Below, piece by piece: positions 36,945-45,154 of a DNA stretch of 64,000 nt. Origin of the DNA: Acinetobacter geminorum (GTDB lineage: Bacteria > Pseudomonadota > Gammaproteobacteria > Pseudomonadales > Moraxellaceae); assembly GCF_013009345.1 (NCBI RefSeq), contig NZ_JABELE010000015.1:31635-95634 (forward strand), given 5' to 3'. The position numbers and the translations under genes are program-made. A model generated the notes under the pieces. That model saw only the letters and a list, made by a program, of their open reading frames with translations, was not told the origin of the DNA and did not search any database. Numbering within the stretch: the stretch's first letter is position 1; each line of letters begins with the position of its first letter.

Positions 36945-38123
36945 ATGTCTACGTTTTATCGAATGAGCTTAATTGTCTTTTTGGCAACTTTTTTGGGAAT
37001 TGGTGTTTTTAGGTTTTCCTATACCGCGCTCATGCCCATCATGATCGAGCAATACCATTGGACCCATGATTTTGCCAGTTACTTAGGCAGCGCAAATTTA
37101 TTGGGATATCTCATTGGTGCTTTATTCGCCCTATTGAGTATTAAGGAAAAGTACATCCCACCCATGATTGTCTTGTCGGCTATAGCTGGCAGCCTCAGCC
37201 TACTCGGCTGTTCATTCATGGATATACCTTTGGTGTGGTTCATTTTTTGGCGTACGATTTCAGGTATTGCTGGCGGCTTACTTATGATTTTGGCGCCTAG
37301 CTTTGCGATGAAATACATTCCCACCACGCAAAGATTAAAAGTTAATTTCTTAGGATTTAGCGGAATTGGTGTGGGGGTGTTATCCGCCACCATTATTATT
37401 CCCCTACTTCAAAATATGCCTATTTATTATGTTTGGTATATTTTTGCTGGTCTTTCGCTATTAGGAAGCTTAACTCTTTATCGATTATCAAGTCCTAATA
37501 CTGCCCAGATTATTAAACCACAATCGACCTCTCTACAAGCCTCACAAAAATCACGTTTAGGCCTTGTCATTATTATTGCCTATATGTGTAGTGCCTTTGC
37601 CTATATTCCACACTCTTTATTTTGGATGGACTATTTATCCGGAACTCTGCATTTTCCCTTACAGCAAAGGAATTTATTTTGGGTTCTCTATGGAGTGGGA
37701 AGCTGCATTGGTGCACTTGTCGCTTATTGCTTAAGCCGACTAATCGGATATCTACAGGCCATTAAATGGTTATATGGCATTTACTGCTTAGCCGTTGTTT
37801 TGCCTTTCCTTTCACATACCGCATCTTTACTGGCCTTATCTTCGCTTTTGACAGGCTTACTAACCCCCGCAACCGTATTTATTAGTTCTTATAGTCTGCT
37901 ACAGATTTATGAGCAACATTATCAAAAGCTTTGGAGCTTTGCCACCATTGGCTTTGCTAGCACTCAGCTTTTAGGTGGGGTTGTCATTAGTACTTTGCAT
38001 CATTTGAATTGGTCTTATGCACATCTCTTTCTTTTGAGTGGAACCGTTCTACTCTTTGCAGTTTGCCTTTTAACTCCCCTACACCCTTCTTTCATCTCAA
38101 CCCTCGGAGAAACCAAATCATGA
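36945..38123 (+). CDS. MFS transporter, YbfB/YjiJ family
   Basis: The 392-residue protein has twelve hydrophobic segments. The start MSTFYRMSLIVFLATFLGIGVFRFSYTALMP is split here as GIGVFRFSYTALMP, which is characteristic of the YbfB branch. The loop 2-3 region is LLGYLIGALFALL and helix 4-5 FWRTISGIAGGLLMILAPS. Substrate unknown. It is divergent from a LysR regulator and its stop overlaps the ATG of a 41-residue membrane protein (ATGA). Confidence 0.9.
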   Translation: MSTFYRMSLIVFLATFLGIGVFRFSYTALMPIMIEQYHWTHDFASYLGSANLLGYLIGALFALLSIKEKYIPPMIVLSAIAGSLSLLGCSFMDIPLVWFIFWRTISGIAGGLLMILAPSFAMKYIPTTQRLKVNFLGFSGIGVGVLSATIIIPLLQNMPIYYVWYIFAGLSLLGSLTLYRLSSPNTAQIIKPQSTSLQASQKSRLGLVIIIAYMCSAFAYIPHSLFWMDYLSGTLHFPLQQRNLFWVLYGVGSCIGALVAYCLSRLIGYLQAIKWLYGIYCLAVVLPFLSHTASLLALSSLLTGLLTPATVFISSYSLLQIYEQHYQKLWSFATIGFASTQLLGGVVISTLHHLNWSYAHLFLLSGTVLLFAVCLLTPLHPSFISTLGETKS

Positions 38124-38245
38124 AATCTCTGTTCTTCCCGCTATTTTTAATTGCCTTTGTTCTTGTTATTCAGACCCTAGACCAGAGTTATCAAAAGAAA
38201 ATCGGCTTTATTAAAACTCCGAAACATCCCGAATTTATGCAATAA
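38120..38245 (+). CDS. 41-residue membrane microprotein coupled to the MFS gene
   Basis: The ATG at 38120 overlaps the MFS stop as ATGA and has GGAGA 9 nt upstream. The product starts MKSLFFPLFLIAFVLVIQTL, a single hydrophobic helix, and continues with a polar tail (DQSYQKKIGF, KTPKHPEFMQ). A strong terminator begins at the stop codon, so the small gene is the planned end of the transcript. Small single-helix proteins often bind transporters (AcrZ, KdpF); a partner role here is inference. I do not recognise a family. Confidence 0.65.
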   Translation: MKSLFFPLFLIAFVLVIQTLDQSYQKKIGFIKTPKHPEFMQ

Positions 38246-38272
38246 AAAAAGCCCTCAGTTGAGGGCTTTTTT
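38245..38272. terminator. Bidirectional terminator, microprotein / icd
   Basis: AAAAAAGCCCTC/GAGGGCTTTTTT with an AGTT loop starts at the microprotein stop and precedes the icd stop by 14 bp. Confidence 0.9.
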
Positions 38273-38285
38273 AAGGGAAATTTAT

Positions 38286-39542
38286 TTAATCTCCCATATG
38301 TTTGATAATTGCATCACCAAATTCAGAACAACGTAACAAGGTTGCACCCGGCATTAGGCGCTCAAAATCGTAAGTTACGGTTTTGGCTGCAATTGCTCCA
38401 GAAATTCCTTTAATGATCAGATCAGCAGCCTCTGTCCACCCCATATCACGTAGCATCATTTCTGCAGAAAGAATAATAGAACCAGGGTTTACTTTATCTT
38501 GACCAGCATATTTAGGCGCAGTGCCATGAGTTGCTTCATAAACTGCAATTGCACCACCAATATTTGCACCAGGTGCAATACCAATGCCGCCTACTTCTGC
38601 TGCTAAAGCATCAGAAATATAATCACCGTTTAAATTTAGAGTAGCAATAACGGAGTAATCGGCTGGACGCATGAGGATCTGTTGTAAAAAGGCATCTGCA
38701 ATCACATCTTTGATAATGATATCTTTACCAGTTCTTGGGTTTTTAATTTTAACCCATGGGCCACCATCAATTAGCTCTCCACCGAAACGATCCAGAGCCA
38801 ATTCATAGCCCCATTCTTTAAATGCCCCTTCGGTATACTTCATGATATTACCCTTGTGAACCAGCGTCACAGAAGGCTTATCATTTTCGATTGCAAACTG
38901 AATGGCTTTACGGACTAAACGTTGTGTTCCTTCTTTTGAAACAGGTTTAATTCCAATACCACATCCTTCAGGGAAACGGATTTTTGTGACACCCATTTCT
39001 TCTTGAAGGAACTTAATGACTTTTTTTGCCTCTTCAGAATCGGCTTTCCATTCAATCCCTGCATAAATATCTTCCGAATTCTCACGGAAAATGACCATGT
39101 CAGTTAATTCTGGGTGTTGAACTGGTGAAGGAACACCTTCAAACCAACGCACTGGGCGTACGCAAACATATAGATCTAGTTCTTGGCGCAAAGCAACGTT
39201 GAGTGAACGAATGCCTCCACCAACTGGTGTGGTTAAAGGACCTTTGATTGATACAACGAACTCGCGAAGTGCTTCGAAAGTTTCTTCGGGCATATAGTTG
39301 CCATAAATTTTATTGGCTTTTTCGCCGCAATACACTTCCATCCATTCGATCGAGCGTTTGCCACCGTATGCTTTTAAAATAGCAGCGTCTACGACTACTT
39401 TCATTGTTGGTGTAATATCCACACCAATACCATCACCCTCAATGAAAGGAATAATTGGATGATTTGGTACGTTCAGTGATAGGTCTGCATTTACTTTGAT
39501 TTTGTCGCCGTCGGCAGGAACCACGATCTTCTGATAACCCAT
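38286..39542 (-). CDS. icd: Isocitrate dehydrogenase, NADP-dependent, homodimeric type
   Basis: This TCA-cycle enzyme of 418 residues is like E. coli Icd (416). Visible motifs are the isocitrate-binding region GGIRSLNVALRQELDLYVC, VIFRENSEDIYAGIEW, the Lys in VHKGNIMKYTEGAFKEWGYE and ATHGTAPKYAGQDKVNPG. It is monocistronic and divergent from the pseudouridine synthase gene. A second, unrelated isocitrate dehydrogenase lies only 1.1 kb away. Confidence 0.97.
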   Translation of the reverse strand: MGYQKIVVPADGDKIKVNADLSLNVPNHPIIPFIEGDGIGVDITPTMKVVVDAAILKAYGGKRSIEWMEVYCGEKANKIYGNYMPEETFEALREFVVSIKGPLTTPVGGGIRSLNVALRQELDLYVCVRPVRWFEGVPSPVQHPELTDMVIFRENSEDIYAGIEWKADSEEAKKVIKFLQEEMGVTKIRFPEGCGIGIKPVSKEGTQRLVRKAIQFAIENDKPSVTLVHKGNIMKYTEGAFKEWGYELALDRFGGELIDGGPWVKIKNPRTGKDIIIKDVIADAFLQQILMRPADYSVIATLNLNGDYISDALAAEVGGIGIAPGANIGGAIAVYEATHGTAPKYAGQDKVNPGSIILSAEMMLRDMGWTEAADLIIKGISGAIAAKTVTYDFERLMPGATLLRCSEFGDAIIKHMGD

Positions 39543-39738
39543 TATGTAAATTCTCCCTTTTATAATACTTAATTAACTAAAAATAATTATCGATAAACAA
39601 TACTTTCAACTTTTATTAACGCATAATAGCTTAATCGAATTTAATTCTTTTTGAGATTTATGTGGGAAATAAGCAAATTTCGCACTTAAATATAGCTCAA
39701 TGTTTTCTCTAGTTATTTGAAAGAAGAAGCCATTTTTT

Positions 39739-40527
39739 ATGAAAATTGTGATTCTCAACAAGCCTTATGACGTTCTCTCCCAGTTTCGTAAAGACGAAGC
39801 GCACATGACCGTCTCTGACTTTGTTGATGACCCGACTTTGCGCTTGGCAGGCCGTCTCGATATGGACTCTGAGGGTTTAGTTTTTTTAACCGATCATGGT
39901 GGTCTGAATCAGTTCATTACCAACCCTGCAAATAAAAAATACAAAACGTATTTAGTTCAAGTTGATGGCGATGTAACCGAAGAAGCGCTTGAGCAACTTC
40001 GTAAAGGTGTAGAACTGAATGATGGTATGACGCTTCCTGCAAAAGCCATTAAAGTCAGTGAACCTGAATGGTTATGGGAACGCAATCCACCCGTACGTTA
40101 CCGTGCAAATATTCCAACATCTTGGATCGAGATTTCAATTTGTGAGGGCCGTAACCGCCAAGTTCGTCGTATGACTTCTGCGGTAGGTTTTCCAACTTTA
40201 CGTTTAATTCGTACTAAAATTGGCTCAATCGATTTAGTTCAACTTGGCTTAAAACCGGGTGATGTAAAAGAAATTGAACCATTACTTTACCCTGACTTTA
40301 AAGATGTGCCAGCTGAACAACCTTATCGATCACGTTCATATGTGAAAAAGCCAGGCGGTACGGGTGGCAAACCAATTGTTCGCAAAAACAAAGATGGTTC
40401 TGCGAAAAAGTCTGGTACAAAACGTATTTGGCAAATGGATGAAAGCGAGAAACCACGTCGTAAGACTAATGGTACAACTCGTCCAAATACCAAAGCACCA
40501 CGTGGTCGTGGCCGCAATAGTCGATAA
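39739..40527 (+). CDS. rluE: RsuA/RluE family 23S rRNA pseudouridine synthase
   Basis: The enzyme has the catalytic motif LRLAGRLDMDSEGLVFLTD and the family segments YLVQVDGDVTEEAL and SICEGRNRQVRRMTSAVGFPTLRLIR. RluE of E. coli modifies U2457. It lacks an S4 domain at the N-terminus, as RluE does. The product is 262 residues; the last 70 or so form a K/R/G-rich tail (KKPGGTGGKPIVRKNKDG, RRKTNGTTRP, PRGRGRNSR) absent from E. coli RluE (217). The tail probably binds RNA. Modification site is by analogy. Confidence 0.87.
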   Translation: MKIVILNKPYDVLSQFRKDEAHMTVSDFVDDPTLRLAGRLDMDSEGLVFLTDHGGLNQFITNPANKKYKTYLVQVDGDVTEEALEQLRKGVELNDGMTLPAKAIKVSEPEWLWERNPPVRYRANIPTSWIEISICEGRNRQVRRMTSAVGFPTLRLIRTKIGSIDLVQLGLKPGDVKEIEPLLYPDFKDVPAEQPYRSRSYVKKPGGTGGKPIVRKNKDGSAKKSGTKRIWQMDESEKPRRKTNGTTRPNTKAPRGRGRNSR

Positions 40528-40540
40528 GATTTAATCTTTT

Positions 40541-40566
40541 AAAGGCTCACTTAGGTGGGCTTTTTT
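40541..40566 (+). terminator. Terminator of rluE
   Basis: GCTCAC and GTGGGC pair (one G-U) around TTAG, followed by a six-T run. Confidence 0.72.
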
Positions 40567-40587
40567 AATGTCTTTTATTTTAGGCAA

Positions 40588-40612
40588 TAAAAAACCGGTG
40601 CATATGCACCGG
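40588..40612 (-). terminator. Terminator of the monomeric isocitrate dehydrogenase gene
   Basis: The 18-bp perfect palindrome CCGGTGCATATGCACCGG at 40595-40612 is followed on the minus strand by TTTTTTATTG. Confidence 0.82.
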
Positions 40613-40621
40613 CTCTTAAGC

Positions 40622-40645
40622 TAATTACTAACGAGTTAGTAATTA
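40622..40645 (-). repeat. Inverted repeat overlapping the monomeric IDH stop codon
   Basis: TAATTACTAA and TTAGTAATTA form a perfect 10-bp stem with a CGAG loop that includes the stop codon at 40643-40645. It sits directly upstream of the terminator hairpin, giving tandem 3'-end structures. Confidence 0.6.
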
Positions 40646-42880
40646 AGCCTCAACTGTTGCAAGAGCTGCATTAAATGTAGCACTTGGACGCATTACAGCA
40701 TTTACTTTAGTTGGGTCAATTGCGTAGTAACCACCGATGTCCGCTGGTTTACCTTGTACTTGAGCAAGTTCAGCAACAATCTTCTCTTCATTTTCAGCTA
40801 AAGCTTTAGCAAGAGGAGCAAATTTAGCTTTCAATTCAGCATCTTCGTTCTGAGCAGCAAGCGCTTCAGCCCAGTAAAGTGACAAGTAGAAGTGGCTGCC
40901 ACGGTTGTCGATTTCACCAGTACGACGTGATGGAGACTTGTCATTGTCAAGCAATTTACCAGTCGCTTCATCAAGTGTCTTCGCAAGTAACTTAGCACGA
41001 GCATTATTTTCTTTAATGCCCATCTCTTCTAAAGATACTGCAAGCGCAAGGAACTCACCAAGTGAATCCCAACGTAAATGGTTTTCTTCAACAAGTTGTT
41101 GTACGTGTTTAGGCGCTGAACCACCAGCACCAGTTTCGTACATACCACCGCCCGCCATAAGCGGAACGATAGACAACATTTTTGCAGAAGTACCAAGTTC
41201 CATAATTGGGAACAAGTCAGTTAAGTAGTCACGTAAGATGTTACCAGTCACAGAAATTGTATCGAGGCCACGAACTACACGCTCAAGTGTGTAACGCATT
41301 GCACGTACTTGAGACATGATCTGGATATCAAGACCAGTCGTATCGTGATCTTTTAAATACTTCTGTACTTTCTTGATCAATTCATTTTCGTGTGGACGGT
41401 ATGGGTCAAGCCAGAAGATCGCAGGCATGCCTGAGTTACGTGCACGAGTTACTGCAAGTTTTACCCAGTCACGAATCGGAGCGTCTTTCACCTGACACAT
41501 ACGCCAGATATCGCCTTCTTCAACATTTTGAGTCAATAACACTTCACCAGTGTCAAGATCAGTAATGTTTGCAATACCTGCTTCAGGAATTTCAAAAGTC
41601 TTGTCGTGAGAACCGTATTCTTCAGCTTTTTGAGCCATCAAACCAACGTTTGGTACTGTACCCATTGTTTTTGGATCAAAGTTACCATGCCATTTACAGA
41701 AATTGATCATTTCTTGGTAAATACGGGCAAATGTTGATTCTGGCATTACTGCTTTAGCATCGTATTGCTTACCATCAGCACCCCACATTTTACCACCAGC
41801 ACGGATCATTGCAGGCATAGAAGCATCTACGATGATGTCGTTAGGTGAATGGAAGTTAGTGATGCCTTTTGCTGAGTCAACCATCGCAAGTGCAGGACGG
41901 TGTTCTTGGCAAGCATGTAAATCTTCAATGATTTCTTCACGTAATGAGGTTGGAAGAGTTTCGATTTTCTCGTATAACCCAGCCATACCGTTATTTACGT
42001 TAATACCTAATTCGTCAAACAACTTACCGTGTTTTTCGAAAGCTTCTTTATAGTAGATTTTCACACAGTGACCGAAAACGATCGGGTGTGAAACTTTCAT
42101 CATTGTCGCTTTTACGTGTAAAGAGAATAAAATTCCCGCTTCTTTACAATCATCAAGTTCTTTTTCATAGAAATCACAAAGTGCTTTCTTGCTCATGAAC
42201 ATTGAATCAATGATTTCACCTTCTTGAAGCGCAACTTTTGGCTTAAGAACAATGCTCTTACCACTATTCGTGATAAGTTCCATTTTCACATTACGCGCGC
42301 GATCAAGTGTCATTGATTTTTCACCATGGTAGAAGTCACCTTCTTCCATATGTGAAACATGAGTTTGTGACCACTGTTTCCACTCGCTCATTGAATGAGG
42401 GTGTTTTTTCGCATAGTTTTTAACTGCTGCTGGAGCACGGCGGTCAGAGTTACCTTCACGAAGGACAGGGTTTACTGCTGAGCCAAGGCACTTACCATAA
42501 CGAGCTTTGATTGATTTTTCTTCTTCAGTCGTTGGATTTTCCGGATAATCAGGAATTGCGTAACCTTTTGATTGAAGCTCTTTGATACATGCAGTTAATT
42601 GCGCAACAGACGCACTAATGTTCGGGAGTTTGATAATGTTTGTATCTGGATCTTGTGTAAGACGACCTAGCTCTGCAAGGTTGTCGGATACCTTTTGCTC
42701 TTCACTTAGGTAATCAGCGAATTCTGCGAGCACACGTGCAGCTACAGAGATGTCACTTTTAATAATCTCGATGCCAGCTGGCTTGGTAAAGGTCTCAATG
42801 ATCGGCAGTAGCGAATAGGTCGCCAATAATGGCGCCTCATCAGTCAGTGTGTAAATAATAGTTGACTTTTCACCAGCCAT
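40643..42880 (-). CDS. icd2: Isocitrate dehydrogenase, NADP-dependent, monomeric type
   Basis: This 745-residue monomeric IDH (IDH-II type, like those of Azotobacter, Corynebacterium and psychrophiles) does the same reaction as Icd but is unrelated in overall sequence. Typical segments are IIYTLTDEAPLLATYSLLPI, LREGNSDRRAPAAVKNYAKK, VANPVLR-like (here AVNPVLREGNSDRR), and TGAGGSAPKHVQQL near the C-terminus. Length fits the family (about 740). A structured leader precedes it. Having both IDH types is known for Acinetobacter and suggests condition-dependent use. Confidence 0.96.
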   Translation of the reverse strand: MAGEKSTIIYTLTDEAPLLATYSLLPIIETFTKPAGIEIIKSDISVAARVLAEFADYLSEEQKVSDNLAELGRLTQDPDTNIIKLPNISASVAQLTACIKELQSKGYAIPDYPENPTTEEEKSIKARYGKCLGSAVNPVLREGNSDRRAPAAVKNYAKKHPHSMSEWKQWSQTHVSHMEEGDFYHGEKSMTLDRARNVKMELITNSGKSIVLKPKVALQEGEIIDSMFMSKKALCDFYEKELDDCKEAGILFSLHVKATMMKVSHPIVFGHCVKIYYKEAFEKHGKLFDELGINVNNGMAGLYEKIETLPTSLREEIIEDLHACQEHRPALAMVDSAKGITNFHSPNDIIVDASMPAMIRAGGKMWGADGKQYDAKAVMPESTFARIYQEMINFCKWHGNFDPKTMGTVPNVGLMAQKAEEYGSHDKTFEIPEAGIANITDLDTGEVLLTQNVEEGDIWRMCQVKDAPIRDWVKLAVTRARNSGMPAIFWLDPYRPHENELIKKVQKYLKDHDTTGLDIQIMSQVRAMRYTLERVVRGLDTISVTGNILRDYLTDLFPIMELGTSAKMLSIVPLMAGGGMYETGAGGSAPKHVQQLVEENHLRWDSLGEFLALAVSLEEMGIKENNARAKLLAKTLDEATGKLLDNDKSPSRRTGEIDNRGSHFYLSLYWAEALAAQNEDAELKAKFAPLAKALAENEEKIVAELAQVQGKPADIGGYYAIDPTKVNAVMRPSATFNAALATVEA

Positions 42881-42894
42881 ATATAGCCCCTTCC

Positions 42895-42981
42895 GTTTGA
42901 TTGAGTGTTGAGGACCGAGCTTGTGGCCCAGTGCCTACGAACCGATATGCTTAAATAAAACCCTGAGAGTATCGGCTCTCA
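42895..42981 (-). promoter_or_regulatory. Structured 5' leader of icd2 with alternative pairings
   Basis: Read on the minus strand, TGAGAG-CCGATA-CTCTCA forms a 6-bp hairpin (42981-42964). Its loop CCGATA is complementary to TATCGG at 42947-42942, so the two pairings compete or form a pseudoknot. A further stem GGGCC...GGTCC lies closer to the start. The transcript start is unknown, so leader status is inferred. It could be a cis-regulatory RNA. Confidence 0.45.
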
Positions 42982-43230
42982 TTGTCTTCCAGTCAACGAA
43001 ATATCCAGTGATAACGACATTTCGCAGCGAAATAATACATAATTTAAATCTATTGATAATATTCCTATACCCAACTTTAAGTAATACATCATTCATCATT
43101 ACTTTTTTATGGACTGAATATGATTAAATTACATGAGATATCTTTCAGAGTTCTGACAATTATTATACTTTTCATTCAAAACAAACTCAAAGATAAAACG
43201 AATCTCATCGTTTAGTAGCACTTAAAAATA

Positions 43231-43260
43231 AAAAACCGATGTACAAAACATCGGTTTTTT
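43231..43260 (-). terminator. Terminator of the M61 peptidase gene
   Basis: AAAAACCGATGT/ACATCGGTTTTT with a 5-nt loop lies about 20 bp after the stop. Confidence 0.88.
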
Positions 43261-43280
43261 ATAAACTATTTAACTGTTAT

Positions 43281-44984
43281 TTAAGCTTTTAACCATTTTT
43301 CAGTTTTAGCCTGATCTTCAATAATAAGTTCAACTTCAGTTAAATCAGATGTAGCACACTCAACTTCAAAAGATAGTAACTCATCGCGACGGAAAGCAAA
43401 CACAGTATAAGTACCGCCCTGTTTTGCATACTTCTCAACAAGTTTAGTGGTCGCTTTTAAACCATCAATTGCAATAATTACATCATTGGCAGAAATACCT
43501 GCTTTAGCAGCTGCGCTATCACGGCGAGCGCTTTGCACGAGTACTCCTTCTGGCTTATCAACAAGTTTCAAACCAAGTGGCAAAGATTTGTCAGTTTTAA
43601 CTCTATAACTTAAGCCAAACTCAGGGAACAGTTGATCAAGTGGCAATTCATCAGTGGTATTAATCAAATGATTAATTTGTTCAATCCAACTATCACCCGT
43701 CAGTTCTTTACATAAATCAAAAATGGTTCGCTCATTTACTTGCATACCATTTTGAGTGTTTTCATATAAGCGACGCATTAAAGCATCAAGACTAGAACCA
43801 CGTAGACGTAAGCCTAAATCTAGACATAACGCAACTAACGAACCTTTATTGTAGTAACTGGTACCCGCATTATTCGAGTTTTCATCTTGACGATAAAATT
43901 TAATCCACGCGTCAAAACTTGACTCTGCAACTGTTTGAATAAAACGGCCTGGGTTTTGCAAATAACGGTCAATTTGTGCTTTGAGTAAATCAAGATAAGA
44001 CTTCTGAGAAATCACACCGCTACGTAATAAAATCAGGTCATCGTAATATGAAGTAAAGCCTTCAAATATCCACAATAAAGACGTGTAGCCTTCTTGATGC
44101 AAATTATAGTTTGCAAAGTTTTCTGGGCGGATAAACTTGACTAACCATGAATGAAAATATTCATGACTACATAAGCCTAAAAAGCGTTGATAATCTTTAG
44201 AAGGTTCAGTGGGTTCATTCGACTTTGGCAAATCATCACGCGGTGTAATCAAGCTTGTGCTATTACAATGCTCTAATCCGCCATAACTATTCCCTGTTGC
44301 CATGGTCATAAAGGTATAGTTTTTAAATGGTGCTGATCCGAACATATTTATTTCAGCTGCACAAATTTTTTCAATATCGGCTTTTAGGCGATCAATATTG
44401 GTATTGTGCGAACCAGAAATTACGAACTCATGTTCAATACCGTTCGTCTCAAAACTAAAGCGTGTTTGATCAGCCAACTCAAATGGACTATCGATCAGTT
44501 GATCATAATGATCTGCTTTTAAAGTAAATCGACCTTTAACTAAGCTTTTTGAAGCTAAGCCCGTTGCTAACTGAAAATGCTTTAATTCATCTGGCAAGAA
44601 AACTTCGACTTCACAAGCAGACTGCTCCTGCCCCTCTAAAGCCAAACATACACACGCAGGATTAATATATAGACGAGTCTGGTCTATATACGCACCACGG
44701 ACAGACAAATCATATGCATACACATCATATTCAATCGTCATTAATTCGTGGTCTGTATTAAATAAACGCCAGCGATTCTTGCTCGTTTTTTTAATGTCCA
44801 GCAGACGTCCAGCTTCATCATAAGCTTTAACGGATTCAATATGTTTTGAGAACTCTCGAATTAGATAACTACCCGGAATCCACGTTGGTAACCAAAGTTC
44901 CTGATTCGGGTTGGCTAAAAAACGAATTGTCACGTGAACAAGGTGCTGTTTGTAATCATCGAACTCAATTTGATAATGCAACAT
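43281..44984 (-). CDS. M61 family (glycyl aminopeptidase-like) metallopeptidase with PDZ domain
   Basis: The 567-residue protein has an N-terminal beta domain, the zinc motif HEYFH in LCSHEYFHSWLVKFIRPENF, the third ligand Glu in LLWIFEGFTSYYDDL, and a C-terminal PDZ domain (residues about 470-555: VLVQSARRDSAAAKAGISAN, VIIAIDGLKAT). There is no signal peptide, so it is probably cytoplasmic. M61 peptidases include glycyl aminopeptidase of Sphingomonas; the natural substrate is unknown. Single-gene unit. Confidence 0.92.
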   Translation of the reverse strand: MLHYQIEFDDYKQHLVHVTIRFLANPNQELWLPTWIPGSYLIREFSKHIESVKAYDEAGRLLDIKKTSKNRWRLFNTDHELMTIEYDVYAYDLSVRGAYIDQTRLYINPACVCLALEGQEQSACEVEVFLPDELKHFQLATGLASKSLVKGRFTLKADHYDQLIDSPFELADQTRFSFETNGIEHEFVISGSHNTNIDRLKADIEKICAAEINMFGSAPFKNYTFMTMATGNSYGGLEHCNSTSLITPRDDLPKSNEPTEPSKDYQRFLGLCSHEYFHSWLVKFIRPENFANYNLHQEGYTSLLWIFEGFTSYYDDLILLRSGVISQKSYLDLLKAQIDRYLQNPGRFIQTVAESSFDAWIKFYRQDENSNNAGTSYYNKGSLVALCLDLGLRLRGSSLDALMRRLYENTQNGMQVNERTIFDLCKELTGDSWIEQINHLINTTDELPLDQLFPEFGLSYRVKTDKSLPLGLKLVDKPEGVLVQSARRDSAAAKAGISANDVIIAIDGLKATTKLVEKYAKQGGTYTVFAFRRDELLSFEVECATSDLTEVELIIEDQAKTEKWLKA

Positions 44985-45154
44985 AAATTCTTCAATTTAA
45001 AAATAAGAACGGCTTCACATTAGATTATCACTTTTTTGTATCGTCTTGCGTAGATGTATTTTTTGGCAACAATTCACACTAGCCTTCCATGAAAAAAAGG
45101 CATAGCATGCTGTGCATCTGTGTCCCGTATTTGCCAGTGAAGTTAAGGTCATCC

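Larger units (their letters stand above)
42881..43280. other. 400-bp region: icd2 leader and promoter, M61 peptidase terminator
   Basis: It holds the structured leader of the monomeric isocitrate dehydrogenase (42890-42985), a very A/T-rich promoter zone (43000-43200), and the terminator of the upstream-facing peptidase gene at 43231-43260. I find no convincing gene. Confidence 0.65.

Noticed and set aside
40323..40517. Minus-strand ORF rich in R/P inside rluE
   Set aside because: It is the reverse reading of the low-complexity basic tail of rluE, with no start signal.
43120..43215. 31-residue ORF with a hydrophobic middle in the icd2 promoter region
   Set aside because: Only a weak GGA lies upstream, composition is that of AT-rich DNA, and no coupling to a neighbour supports it.
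45089..45154. Extended N-terminus of the D,D-carboxypeptidase from ATG 45089
   Set aside because: The 22 extra residues do not look like a signal peptide, while GTG 45155 with AAGG upstream starts a proper one.
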